This document shows, piece by piece, positions 21,210-33,271 of a stretch of 64,000 bases of DNA (position 1 is its first letter; every line of letters starts with the position of its first letter). Source of the DNA: Spirometra erinaceieuropaei. Its lineage: Eukaryota; Platyhelminthes; Cestoda; Diphyllobothriidea; Diphyllobothriidae. Both the position numbers and the translations under genes were made by a program. Under the pieces are notes generated by a model, which worked only from the letters and a program-made list of their open reading frames with translations, was not told where the DNA came from and did no database searches. Where the stretch lies: contig CACRXP010000642.1 of NCBI GenBank assembly GCA_902702965.1, forward strand, positions 13,191 to 77,190, read 5' to 3'.

Positions 21210-22905
21210 TACTATATATGCTGTCTCCTTCAATACTGAAATGTGTTTCCCTTTTGAATATATGTTCCCATGTTGGCCTACTGCTGCGCCACCTGCTGCA
21301 TGCAGGGGGCGTCAGCATTGCCACATGCCCGCATTTCTTTCTCTACCGACTCCTTTTCTGATAGTGTAGACAACGCTATCAATAGCCGAGGCCCTGCAAT
21401 TGCAACAATGGTTTTGGAGCACGGATCCATTGAAGTTACGTCAGTTTAAAGAACTGACAGAACACATTCCTTACGAAATCAGTCATATCAGTATTTAGAG
21501 TCAATAATGTGACTGAGCACCCTCAAACTCTGCCCGGAAGATAAGCGGGATTGCATGGAAGAAAACGCGGTTGGTGGGATGATTGATGTCTTCAACAGAT
21601 GTGCTTTAAACTGTGGTGGGTGGCCAAAGTGTATGTTGGCGTTTTGATAATATATACCTCATTATTCCTCATCTTAGTGTGCCTTTACTCATGTTGTTAT
21701 TTGCTTTTTGAAATGACAAACACCGATATGCATACAGCCCTTATTTGCTGCGCTTGTGACAACTGTTAGGTCGAATTCTACTTTATCGAGCCAAACATCG
21801 ACTTGAAAAACTGTTCTATTTATTTCTTTGCAGGTAACACTTAGCAAATATTGCTTATATCAGCACAACTTTCAGCACAACGTTCTGCATTGAACACCCA
21901 CTACTCTAATACAGCATTGTTCTGCCACTGATTATACATATCCAGCCGTCAACGTTCGCACGCTAAGAGTGTGTCTAAAGCTACATCACGTCATATTCAC
22001 TGTCCATTCACGTCGCATTTCCGCTGCGAATTTCCTGCAGCGATTTTGTTCCTACATCGTCAGTTCACGACACTTAAAATCAAAGGCAAATTCCGTAGAG
22101 TGGAAGAAATTAGTACTATAAAAATATCTGGACGTCTTCATTTTAGTCTATCTACACAGTTCGAAATTTTAAAATGTTTATCATTTTGTTCTTGGAAGGT
22201 TCTGAAAAGCCTGTAGTGTACCTGTCAATATTTTACATCCCGATTAATTATTTTGCGAATTATACATAGTAATTGTGCTTCACAATCCCTTAACAAGCAC
22301 TTTGTTACACGTAAGGATTTGGCTTTAGCAAATTGAATGTACCGACTTGGCGTATTTCGAACGGCTAAGAAATTTGAATTTAAATTGCGGCTTTATTTCG
22401 GTACCAAAAATATTTTTTAATTTAGGAAGGACGTTTAAGACGTCGCACTGGTAGTGGGTTGCATTTTTTTTCAGATTTCCAGTAGTTGGTATGGTGTGGA
22501 GTTATTAATTTCAGGAATATATGATTATAGGCGTAAGGCGATTTTGAAAATTTCTAAACAAAACGAAAATCGGTCAAACGCTCAAAATCATATTGCAAAA
22601 TATAAACAATCACACAGAATGCCGTCACATTGTATGCAGATAACGTGACCTACCTCATAAAACCTGACAAGAGAGAAACTGAAAGGAAAATGTTTGGGCG
22701 CATACAGGCCTCTCCAAGCTAGTTAGCAAATTTAAATACATTTCGAAAATTTACGCACCTAAGGTTTTCTTCTTTCCGAAGTATCTTACTTATATTCAAT
22801 TGAATTTCTTGAAAATCCGGTTTTCCGATACATATGCTTTTTCGAAATAAATAAGCCCTTTGAAAAAGATAAAAATGTTTTATTTTAAATTTTCGGCCTT
22901 GGATC
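21210..22905. other. No gene recognised
   Basis: AT-rich. The frame at 21971-22216 (+) contains an acceptor-like CTGCGAATTTCCTGCAG but no convincing donor. Confidence 0.5.
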
Positions 22906-23756
22906 CCTAATTAGTCACCAGACGTGAAGTACGTATGCAAAACAGTTAACATTTAAACATGCCTAAAAATCGACTTTGTCCTGCCACTTCTGCTGGCGTG
23001 ATATTTTGATTGGCTTTTCCTTGAGGATGTTGTCCATCATATCTAATTCTACGTATCAGTTGATGCATGCGTTATCATAATGGATGGCCTCTTAGCATTC
23101 ATAGCCATGCTTCGATGAGAAGACAATTACAATGTGAGTCCTGTATCAGGCGAATTTGTGTCCAGTTTGCGAGGTAGGCATGGCAACCTGGGACAAGTGG
23201 CCTCGCCTTTTTACGGCAGACTGATTTTTGTAAATTCTTGTAGAGGCTGATTTATCAGCTGGAACACAGTAAACCGCATTACGGACGTTGCGTGGTATTT
23301 TATAGTCTACTTCCTTATGATCTAGATAGCCAACCCTATTCTTAGGGTCTACAAATTGGTTACGAAATGTAGTCGTCGGCTAGGGCGCCACATGTATTTG
23401 GTGTTTTACTAGGTGTCTTTCAACTAGTTCTGACGCATTGTTAATGTACGGTAGTCTTCGATAGTTTTTTTCACTTGGGCTCCTGACCTGAGCAATCTAG
23501 GTCCTTGTCTTTTTCTTGAAAATCCTGTCGTCTCTTGCATCGGTATGCAAAGTATCTAGGACACTATTCGGGGAAACCTGCTTGAAAAATCAAATAAATT
23601 CTGTTTAATATGTTCTATTTGCAGAACAGGGAGTTTTATTCGACTATGAAGGCTGTTCATAACACTCCGTTTGTGAGAGATTGGCTGACTGCTGTCGTAA
23701 TGTAAAATAATTTCCGCGTAGTTTTCCTTGCGGTTAACCGAAATGTGAAATATCCC
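22906..23756 (-). mobile_element. Penelope-like element, family B copy 3
   Basis: A decayed minus-strand endonuclease and RT C-terminus. Recognisable pieces are RVGYLDHKEVDYK, SASTRIYKNQ and QVAMPTSQTGHKFA. The 3' end (22906-22942) repeats the family B motif, and flanking words such as TGTTTAAATGTTAACTGTTTTGCA match copy 1. It is truncated on its 5' side at about 23756, directly against a family C copy. Confidence 0.7.
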
Positions 23757-24100
23757 GTCAGACGCTAACGCTCAGTTGGCGGCTCATTCGATGGGACCCG
23801 GCCATATTTTTAAGTTTCAAGAGACCGAAATCCTCGCAAGGGATGACAACCGCGTGAGCCGCGAGCTGCTCGAGTCATGGTTCTCAGGCCCGCAATTCAT
23901 CAACAAGCGCACTGACCTCCCCCTACCATATTCCGTTCTGACATTTTCCCTGGGCAGGGTAGTCAATCACGTGGAGAGGGCGCGGGCAAGCAATTATCCC
24001 AATGACAGTGAGCCTATCTGAGCAATGTCATGGGATAGATCGACACGTACTATTGACTGGCGGACGTTTCGAAAGGCGTCGACGGCTGTTCATTTTGAAA
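23757..24100 (+). mobile_element. Penelope-like element, family C copy 2 (3' end only)
   Basis: The + strand frame reads the end of the GIY-YIG domain: SDANAQLAAHSM, then GHIFKFQETEILAR and VSRELLESWFSGPQ. It closely resembles the 42.9 and 51.8 kb copies. The 3' hairpin motif follows in inverted orientation at 24057-24100. The 5' truncation abuts family B copy 3 head to head. Confidence 0.75.
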
Positions 24101-24104
24101 GCGT

Positions 24105-27100
24105 TATGAGCAAAAGTCGCCAAAATGTTGACAACCAAATTGGTTGACTTTTGGCCAACAGCTTGGGGCCCAATACTAATGTTAGCGATGACCAGAGCAA
24201 GCAACCATCCTTTGTTCATATGTGCATTTTTTACAGTCATTGCGGTCACCGTCCTGATATTTATCTACTACTGCTGAAACGCACCATTGCCTATTATAAA
24301 TGTCACTAACTTAACAATCATTAAAAACCCGTCCTATTATTAACAACGACTGATTAAGAATTTCACTGACAGTGCAGCCAATACCAGCATCCCAACTTAC
24401 CCTTAGCAGTCATCGACTAATTCTGAATTAAGTGAAGTCAACGCTATCCTGCTGAGGTAAATGACTCTATCGGTAATGGCCACGGAATGCGACAAATGGC
24501 CATTATTGTGCCCAACAGGAACCAAAAGAACACCCTGTCCTGTTTTAAACTCGTATGCCGCCATGCTTTGGAGAACAGTGAAGGCAGTTTGTCATAAGTA
24601 TCACAGAGTAGGCCGGCAGTCATTCATTTAATCGGGCTCTGTAAGGAGATGCGAATAAGTGCTCTCGGTGACCGAATGTATGGAATAGATTGCTACATCA
24701 TCCAGGATGTGGACAAGGTGCCAACATTACCTTCCACTGCTAACGAGTTTGGCCAAAACGTTAGGCAACTAAGAACTGCATTTTGCTGTGAGAGCGGAAG
24801 AAGATGGTGAAAGGTTTGTGGCAAAGGTGATTCCACAGTTCCCTAATTGTTTACCTATTCATGCAACTAGTGGTACCTTCCAGAAATTTATGAGCGACTG
24901 CTGACCACCGGGCATTCTGAAGCGTCATTTCCTTGCCTTCACCATAGGCGATAGTCAATGAGTTTGTTTGGTTCGTTTAAAAGCGTAATTATATAACATC
25001 CATTTTACTAGCATTGAAGGGCGCAATAGCTGCGATTATACAGTGAGCAATATGTTTTTTATGAATAACGCAGTACGCCGTCATGCCAATGGCGAATTAT
25101 ATCTTAAATTGATCAACCGACCTTGTTTGTTTTTGACTCGAAAATTACTGAATGAGTGACTGCTAACAGGTTGTCTCGCTTGAGCCGTGCCACTGTGCCT
25201 ATTACAATAGTAAAATTTACGTGGCAATTGCGGATGTCACAGGGCAAAATCTTTGTTTTTTAATTCCTTACTGGATATTATGATAAAAGAACTACATAGG
25301 TCTACATTTTAACTTTTTTAAGGAAGTGATGGTCAAGGATTTCTATAGAGGTTTAACTCTGGGCCTATGAAAAATGAATTGCGCGGAGTGAATGACGACA
25401 TTTTATGGAGACGGAAGGTGCTTTGGTTAATATTTTGCATTAATTTAAATCCTTTTGTAAGTCAATCTCAATAGGATATCTAATGTTGTCTATGGCACAA
25501 ATATGACACGGCTTTAAAGTTTTTCATCCACAATTCGCCCTGCTTACATTAAAGTAGTAAGAAATAAAGTATTAGTAAAAATTGGCATTGTCTGCGATAA
25601 GATGGACAAGTCGAACTGCCCAGTATTCGAGGACTACTTGACTTAACAATCTGACATCCGCCAATTTTTTTCCATTAAATAGACCACCTGTCCTATATCG
25701 ACGTGGACGAAAATAATTTTGTCGTCATTGACGCCTTTGTTCTTGTTCAAGCAGAATGAAATGAACATTGCCTGTGTTATTCATGAAAGTTTCGCAGAAC
25801 TTTGAATTATTTAGTCAGACAGAAAGTTAATAGTGGCATTCGATGGAATTCAGAGGTATTATTAGTTAAAACAGTATTATATTGGATTGATGATTTCGCA
25901 AAAAATCATTATTTCCTTTCTAGGCTGTACAGACGGTTTATGTTAGTCGTCACAGCCCTATCATGGGAACATCTCGAAAAAATTGACGGGTCTTCAAATA
26001 TTTACTACGATTGGGGCGGCATGGATAATGAATTGTTCACCCGCCTACGATTAAACAATATAGTAGTTCATCGACTTGAATTTTCGACGACTTCAACTCG
26101 AACCTGAACCGGTACAGAGTATTCCCTTTGGCTGGAAAAACGATGAACTAAAACGAACACGTTACGAGCATCTTAGCAGAATTGGATTTGACATTTTTGT
26201 TTGGAGTTCCAGGTCTATTTGATTTGCAAATACTGTTGCACACAAGCCACTTGCTCAATGCGCATGACCGTTTCCAAATATGTCATAGCAGGCCAAGTCC
26301 AAGTTTGGGATCCAGCATTTGTCATTTCTGTGAATTTTTTTCGCAGGTGATCAGTCACTAAATGATCCGATTATTTTATCATATCTGGCTGGTGTGTGGT
26401 AGCTTTCCAGTATGATTTGTCCATTATTTCAATGAGTGACCTATTGCTGACCATCAACTCCGTATATATGCCTTTGTAATTTGGCTGAACATAATATAAA
26501 AAATTACGTATGCATTCCACATATATAAAATGACGAATAGTAAATACACATTAGCCGTCATAACGGAAAGCATTTCGGACAATTATATTTAAGGAAGACG
26601 GAGGTGTTATTCAGATATTAGATAACCTCTCAAACATTTGAAGTTTGTTCTAGACCCCATAATAGATCGCAAATGCATAAACATACAGCGCCGTTGATAT
26701 ATGGGACTTCCCAAAACTTGGACTATGATCTAAAAACAATCAAAAGTGATTGGGTTTTAAGGAAGCTCACTACTGGGAGGCAGTAAGCAGTTCTTTGAAT
26801 CTTCTTTCCCTTTTTTATTCAACCCTCAAACGTGCAACGACAGCACCGCTTCATTAAGTGCTCGGTTGAGGCCTTTTAAACCATATTATAGCTGCCTCAT
26901 TTGGATTAGCAACGAATACGGACTCAGTGATTTCCCGCAGTGATATCATTAAGCCCAAACAAAACGATATACGAAAGGAAAGACTGACCGATTTCCAAAG
27001 CGTTATGTTTACTCTATAATATTCTACTTCACCAGAGTATTGCACAAAACTTGCAGGAGAAATATCTCTAAAGAAGAAGCACTTTATTTGAGAGCTACTC

Positions 27101-27696
27101 CGCTTTTAGCATGCGTCATCGAATAAGCTTGACTAAATTGTGGAACGTTTAGTGACATGCAATATAAATATCGTTATTGGCAAACATTAATAATTCCGCA
27201 GTACAATGAGTCTTGTATTGAGCGCAATACATTCTGAGATCCGCAGGGTACCCAAATGAATAAGAAGGGGTAAACGTACCATTCCAGCTTAAATAGGAAA
27301 AATGTGAAACATTCCAACGCCGGTCTATTGCCAAATGCGGATAACTACACTTGGTTGACATTTTACGTTCGTACGTCCTTACGATCGGCTATTGTCACGT
27401 CAGAGCACAAAGGTGTTCCTTGCACATAGACTCGTTAAGGCGGAGGATGACTGCTCATGCCTCTGGGGTATAATCTGCATTCATATTAGAATCCTGACTT
27501 GCACTGAATCCAGGGTTGGGTGTGTTTACACGTATTGCTCACAAATATTGCCGCTCAAATATTGCAAATGCAGGGATCTGCTTACAGTTTTTAATTTTTT
27601 GCGACATGTTTACTAGCAAATGGATATTCTACATAACATTTATATTAAAGTAAATGATCTATCGACTCTATGATCTGGCCGAATCCGTCTTTGCAG
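24105..27696. other. Long gene-poor stretch
   Basis: Nothing recognised. A 101-codon frame at 25802-26107 (+) contains an acceptor-like site (TTTCCTTTCTAG, ending near 25923) but no clear donor or family. Confidence 0.5.
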
Positions 27697-27820
27697 ATAA
27701 AAGCAATGGAGGCATTAATGCAGGAAAATAATTTAAACATCACTTGTCAGTATTATCAAGCTAAAGATATTGCTTCAAATCGTACATTTTTATTCAGTGC
27801 AGTTGCATCTGATATTGGAA
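27697..27820 (+). CDS. Candidate internal exon, unknown product
   Basis: A strong acceptor (CCGTCTTTGCAG) and a strong donor (ATTGGAA then GTAAGT) bound 124 bases open in one frame, phase 0 to 1. The 41 residues include MEALMQENNLNITCQYYQAK and FLFSAVASDIG, with two potential N-glycosylation sites (NIT, NRT). It looks like coding sequence of a surface or secreted protein. No family is recognised. Confidence 0.45.
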
Positions 27821-27984
27821 GTAAGTTTTGCAAACGAAATATCACCCCTCCAAATACGGTTCGTGCAAGCGGAACAGAACGGATTCTATGCGCATTAACT
27901 CGTAAAGAATGTTGCTTGGGATGAATATTCCACCTACTTGCTTCAAAGCTGCCGATTACTTAGACGGATGACAATTGACTGCCT

Positions 27985-28175
27985 GACGATCCTCTGGTCT
28001 AGAATGCAGACGCCGAATGGCGATACATTTTCTGTTGTAAGTGGGGGTTCACCGATCGCGCTACGGAACCCTATCCTCCCTTTGTGCACCAGTGCTCCCC
28101 CTTGAGCCCAACCAGCATCCGCGCAGTGGTGCGTAATATAGACAGAATAATATTGCGACAGAGTGAGTTGAAAGG
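27985..28175 (-). repeat. Dispersed GC-richer repeat, copy 1
   Basis: Shares blocks with 28370-28530, 29340-29440, 35620-35785, 58600-58765 and 62250-62370: CCAACCAGC, GCGCAGTGGTGCG and GATCGGTGAACCCC. This copy is reversed relative to most others. Confidence 0.45.
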
Positions 28176-28369
28176 CCATTTTTGGTTAAGAAGTCGTCGC
28201 TAGTCAGACATGCCTAACCTCGAGGTGTGAAACACCTGGAGCTCGATATGGTTACCTCCTGGTTAGATGTCCAACGCCTCTAAGAACTGAGTCACAGGCT
28301 AGTTAGCCTATGGCCTTGTATCAGGAATATAGCATGGTGGAGGGGGGCTTAGCGATCGTATTACAAAAC

Positions 28370-28530
28370 TCACTTGTCATTCCATTCTTCCTTGTCTTTG
28401 AGAGTTATATCATTCTTCATATAAAAGGCGCTGTTGTGCGACTGTTGGTAGGGCTCGAGAGAGAGAGATAGAAAGAGAGACAGCCCTAATGTACAACCGG
28501 ACGAGTGAGTGTTTATAAATGATTGGTGGG
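28370..28530 (+). repeat. Dispersed GC-richer repeat, copy 2
   Basis: Contains GCGCTGTTGTGCGACTG, GGGCTCGAG, a GA-rich microsatellite at about 28458-28483 and ACGAGTGAGTG. Same family as 35620-35785. Confidence 0.5.
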
Positions 28531-28835
28531 GGCTACTCTACCACTATATATTCCCGGTCGCAAGCGATGGGGCGAGGAACCCTTTGACTCTGCGATTAAA
28601 GACGTTGGACCTCTAATCGATGGGTAAACGGAGGGATACAGTTCTCTGTAAATGGACATTGCACGGTCTAAAAAGCTCAGAATCAGAGATGATTTTAAAA
28701 TCAAATGATATGCTTCCTTCGAGTGTGATTTGTGAAGACAACCTGACTTTCTATAAAACCGGTGAAATAAAACAAATTTGTGCATGTTTTCTATGAAATA
28801 TATTTGAATTTACAAGGCCAACGAAAATGAATGCC

Positions 28836-29057
28836 NNNNNNNNNNNNNNNNNNNNNNNNNNNNNNNNNNNNNNNNNNNNNNNNNNNNNNNNNNNNNNNNN
28901 NNNNNNNNNNNNNNNNNNNNNNNNNNNNNNNNNNNNNNNNNNNNNNNNNNNNNNNNNNNNNNNNNNNNNNNNNNNNNNNNNNNNNNNNNNNNNNNNNNNN
29001 NNNNNNNNNNNNNNNNNNNNNNNNNNNNNNNNNNNNNNNNNNNNNNNNNNNNNNNNN
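28836..29057. other. Assembly gap
   Basis: 222 N positions immediately beside the foldback repeat at 29079-29338. Open frames through the Ns are artefacts. Confidence 0.99.
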
Positions 29058-29078
29058 ACATATATGTGCAAATAACAT

Positions 29079-29338
29079 TACCGACAATGACAAGGGAGAG
29101 TGGAATAGTCACTTCTGACTTCTTAACCGTCTTCAGTCAGGCATACTCAACACCGAAGTGTGGAACGCCCACAACTCGATCCTGCAACCTGTTGGTTAGA
29201 AGCGTTGGACTTCTCGTTAACAGGTTGCAGGATAGAGGTGAAGGAGTTCTACATTTCGGAGTTGAGTATGCCTGACTGAAGATAGTTAATAAGCCAGAAA
29301 TGGCCATTCCAGTCTCTCTTGTCTTTTTCGATAATGAC
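29079..29338. mobile_element. Foldback (hairpin) element, copy 1
   Basis: Two arms of about 125 bases are near-perfect inverted repeats around a centre near 29208. The left arm has AGTCAGGCATACTCAACACC and ATCCTGCAACCTGTTGGTTA; the right arm has the complements. Outer ends read ACCGACAATGACAAG and its mirror CTTTTTCGATAATGAC. No coding capacity. A non-autonomous DNA element is likely. Confidence 0.7.
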
Positions 29339-29440
29339 ATTCTGCCTATACCACCCGCCGATGTGCGACTGCTGGTTGAGCTCGAAAGCGAGAGAAATAA
29401 AGGGCGAGTCAGGCACTTAACACGATTGGTAAGACCTCAT
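29339..29440 (+). repeat. Dispersed GC-richer repeat, copy 3, joined to foldback element
   Basis: Begins CATTCTGCCTATACC and continues GATGTGCGACTGCTGGTTGA. The same tail accompanies the foldback at 62367-62570, so foldback plus tail probably form one composite element. Confidence 0.5.
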
Positions 29441-31268
29441 CTATCAGGATAATTCCCATAAATGCGTTAGCTATATTCTATAAATACAGAAGCCAATACT
29501 GGCACCGATAAATTTCATCTAGATGAAAGACTTATGACCTCCCAACGGTGGAGTTCGTCTGTTTAACATCTGCATTGTGAGTGGGCTGAGACTTAGGTCT
29601 CAAGTCTCCAAATGTGTTGCGCTGATTTTACATTCGGCAGAATATGAGTCTCACCCACTCACTTGCAAAGCTCGTCAGAAATGCATCCCTATATTGGACC
29701 AGCGAAATCCTCACTGTAATAAAACCTGACGCCGTATTGAAAGTCGTTGTTTGGATAATTGCCAGCAGATACCATGATTCGGCCCTTATTTAGTCTTCGA
29801 CACTATCGCAAGACATTTAAGGACAGAGCCACAAACAAGAAACGGACGTATTTTATTCCAGGTTTTCTTTGAAACAACTGCGTAAAATTTTCCGTACACC
29901 ACAAACTTTGATGTTTATTGAGAAATATTTAGTGATTCAAAAATCCCATTATCGTCAGACTGAGATATTTTCACATGTTACGCACGTATGTTTTTACCAG
30001 AACGTCATTCAGTGAAGATTAAGTATATACGCGATGTTTGGAAAACCTCTAGAAAATCGCAGACTTTGTGGTACTTGTCAACGCGTCAACCTGCCAAAAT
30101 GAACTTAAATGTCGTCGTACGAAACAGTCTACCTTTGAGGTGAAGTTGATTGTCTATTCAGTCTCAACCGTCTGGTGTTACAATCAACTTTTGCCAGCTT
30201 CATCACAAGTCATCCAAAATACATCGTCTTCCTTACGACCGTACAAAGAGAGACCTTTCCTTTCATTCGGTCTTACGTGCTTTAAACTGTTTTCCAATTA
30301 AAACCTGCCAAAAGGCCAATAGAAGATACTGTGGAGATTTTATATAAATCAGTTGTTAAAATTTGACTACTAAGAACGATGATAACACTGCAGTTTGCCA
30401 CGAGCCTTTTGCTCTTGTCGAAGACAAATGCTTGCATGAAACATATCCGTGAGTGTGGGACTTTGTGTAAAATTTTGGACATTTTCTTTTTTGATACAGG
30501 ACATACTGCAAAAATTTACTTTCCAAACCAGTATGCCAGATCCCTTCTTGGACACGTAGCAATAATAGTATAAAATTATTCATGGAGAATATTCAAATCG
30601 TATACTCAATTGAGTAGCAGCTTGATACAAGAGAGTGTCTTTTCAAATATCTGCCATTTCTGCGCGTTCGTCTGTCTTTAGATAATACTCTGTTTATCCA
30701 CACTTCTAGATTGTGGTTCTGCTGAGTGAGTATTAAAGTAATCACACTGATTTTTTGTCATACACTGCTTTGTGAAGGAAACGGAATAGGAATTTTTGTA
30801 GTACTTGGTTACAGGAAGTAACCGCAAGTATGTACAATCAGAATACATCGTTTTTTAATTGGCGCATTAACTTGACATGTTTTCCCTTTAAAGACCATCT
30901 TCACATATATACACAATCTATTCTCATAACTTGATAGAATTTCTAACAATGTCTGCTAATTTTACAATGGCTCAAATGCACATCGTAAATCCATCCTTCG
31001 AAGTCATTTTCTTATTTATTAGCATCTGTTGTTGGCTTAAAACTGCCTATTTTGTTGTACTGCATGCATAAACGCGCAATTCGTTTCAGTTAATTTCAAA
31101 GTGCAGTAGCATTTTAAGCATCTGTTTTTTGAAATGGACTGTGTTTTTGATTTAAAATGTTTATGTTGAATATCGAGTTTAAGTGGAAAATAGAGTCCCT
31201 GGATAAAGTATGTCTATATATGCCTATACATATGACTATATATATAATTAATTTCCACTTTTTTTTAG
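29441..31268. other. Mostly non-coding
   Basis: AT-rich. The only candidate exon is the short block at 30394-30448. Confidence 0.5.
30394..30448 (+). CDS. Possible small exon, C-type-lectin-like start
   Basis: Acceptor CACTGCAG and donor CC then GTGAGT bound 55 bases. One frame reads CHEPFALVEDKCLHETYP, whose C-x3-F-x-L-V-x3-C pattern recalls the first strand of C-type lectin domains. Very short, so chance is possible. Confidence 0.2.
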
Positions 31269-31622
31269 CTCGCATGTCCTGCGTATACGACGGTTCAATA
31301 ATCAAGATATCCAACATAATTGAACAAATCCTTTTTAAAGGGTTAAATCGACTGCATCATTTTCCTCTCACGCACGGTCGCCTTTGTACAGGCAACATTC
31401 AAGAATTGGAGTTTGCCGAAGGGAGCACGTGTACGAAAGCAAAATTGCACACTCGAAAGCATGCCTGCTCGTTGTCAATCGCCGAAATTCTTCTGAACAT
31501 AACCTGTCAAATTACTCAGCGAATCGGCTGGTTTAGAAATAATTTGAGGCATCTGGATTGCCCGTGCATTTCAAAGGTGTTTTCTTTCCAAAATATTAGA
31601 GTTCGCATTCCTATGACCATAA
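31269..31622 (+). CDS. Candidate internal exon, 118-codon cysteine-rich domain
   Basis: The block is bounded by a T-rich acceptor (CCACTTTTTTTTAG) and an excellent donor (ATAA then GTAAGT). Its 354 bases are open and phase 1 at both ends, so it can be inserted or duplicated without frame change. The encoded 118 residues hold seven Cys, ending in LDCPCISKVFSF. The size and phase fit a single extracellular domain, but I cannot match it to CUB, Ig, sushi or lectin folds. It is the longest non-transposon coding block in the window; neighbouring exons were not located. Confidence 0.5.
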
Positions 31623-32433
31623 GTAAGTATGCTTACAGCGGCTTCGTTGTAATGGCCGACTTCCCATCGCTCCAGACTGATGTCAGTCCCACACTCCGAC
31701 TGTCCAAGAACATACATATTAGTTCTTGGTCGGTTTTGTGGACGTTGCTGAAATCAGCTCTGCCATACAGTTGTCGGATTCGAGATGCAACCAACATGCC
31801 CATTACATCCAATGGGTAATAAAGGACTGCGCTTTAATTAACTGCCAAACATGGTGACAACCTGCGTATTTCACTTTTAATCAGCAATGGTCTTGGAGAA
31901 GGGTGTTTTTTATTCATTCACTGGGTACAACCATCAAAATCCCCCCTAAAAACTAGAATTTGCTCATTCCAAAAAGAACTACGGTTATTGTGCGCAATAA
32001 AGGAACGCGCTTGTTGGATTGCGGACGTGGGCAGCATGTTTGATGTGAGAAGGGCGACAGAATGATTATCAGAAAGAAATTTGCCCGAAAGCTAGACTTT
32101 CAATGAGAGTAGCCATGCGATTGGCGATGTTTTGATCAAGATTTAATTGTCTTGTTTATCGAATGTGAGAGCTACATTAAAGTTAACTAAACCACTCATT
32201 CTGCTTGGGGATATGTTGACTTAAAATGCGACAAATATCTTCAGTACTGTGCAAGGTCATAAAAAATTATTCTACAGCAAAAATCTGCGGACTAAATGCG
32301 TGCCCGTAATTTCAGTGGCTTCGCTGTCGGAGCCAATTGTGTTGGTGAGAGTTATCCCTACTTCAGTAATATTGGTCGGAAAAATAGCTCAGTGTTTATA
32401 ATTTCATGGCGTTACCATATAGTGAAACTACTT
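31623..32433. other. No gene recognised
   Basis: AT-rich; an acceptor-like TCGCTCCAG near 31670 could open a further exon but no donor supports it. Confidence 0.4.
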
Positions 32434-32632
32434 ATTTATCTCCGCATGCAAAATGCACTTTACTAAGTGTTGCATTCGAACCGCCTGCGGTTTGACCATC
32501 TTGGAGTCATGTCTCTCGTGAACATTTGCTTCCAATCCGTAAGCAGTATGTAGCTCTTCTTTCAAGGTCATTTTGAAGGCGACCGCTGGCACTGATGTGC
32601 ACTTCGGATGGGTTTTAAATGACTCCACTAAA
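32428..32632 (-). CDS. Candidate terminal exon, unknown product
   Basis: Minus-strand acceptor ATCCGCCTTTTAG is followed by about 66 codons ending at a stop near 32428. The composition is protein-like (VAFKMTLKEELHTAYGLEAN, QAVRMQHLVKCIL). A donor-like TTA/GTAAAG inside could end it earlier. It may belong with 33106-33271 upstream, but the phases do not join directly, so at least one exon would be missing. Confidence 0.3.
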
Positions 32633-33105
32633 AGGCGGATGATCACTCCATTTTGACGGAAGTAAGCTTAATGATGGAAAGAGTGGAAGGTTTGTTTCAC
32701 GCACAACTTCGAGCAAATTTTGTGGGCAAGAGGGTTCTTATTCATTTTAAACATAAATTATTTGAGATTCAAATACTTTTGGTTGCATAGTCTATCGGAC
32801 CCATATGTTGCAGCATTTTGTGCACTCGACAGTTGCAAACTGACGGCTCAAAACGACTTACATTACAAACATTTATCGTGGGAATATTACAATCCATAAC
32901 AGCTCATAGATTGAACAAGCGGTCATCAGGAAAGAACGGAGGCTGATAGAAACGAGACGGCGAGCTCTCGGCTGCATTTAAAATAACCGGTGGTTCGACT
33001 AAACAAAGACTGTTAGTGACGTCATGCTAAACACTCATGATGAGGTATCACAAGAAGCCCACCAACAGCATAAATGTTAGACGCAGATATTATAAGACCA
33101 AAGTA

Positions 33106-33271
33106 CATACCTCGATTTCATCCATCCAGCTGATCGTTCATCATCGTAGTAGATGAGAAGTAAACCTACTTGCCTGAATGCATATGCGTTTCCCGCTGTT
33201 TTACATGGGTGCTGCAAGCGGACAGTTTGTGGTGAAGAGTGCACACTAATCGAAAAACTAACTGATTTCAT
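33106..33271 (-). CDS. Candidate exon, unknown product
   Basis: The block opens with an ATG (MKSVSFSISVHSSPQ) or, alternatively, an acceptor at GTCCGCTTGCAG, and ends at a strong donor (TCGAG then GTATGT). The residues GLLLIYYDDERSAGWMKSR look coding. Same strand as the exon at 32.4-32.6 kb. Confidence 0.35.

Noticed and set aside
25802..26107. 101-codon + frame
   Set aside because: One acceptor-like site but no donor, domain or composition signal strong enough.
27149..27361. 70-codon minus frame with Cys and aromatic residues
   Set aside because: Looks protein-like but no good splice pair could be found.
28751..29118. Several open frames across N run
   Set aside because: Artefacts of translating the assembly gap.
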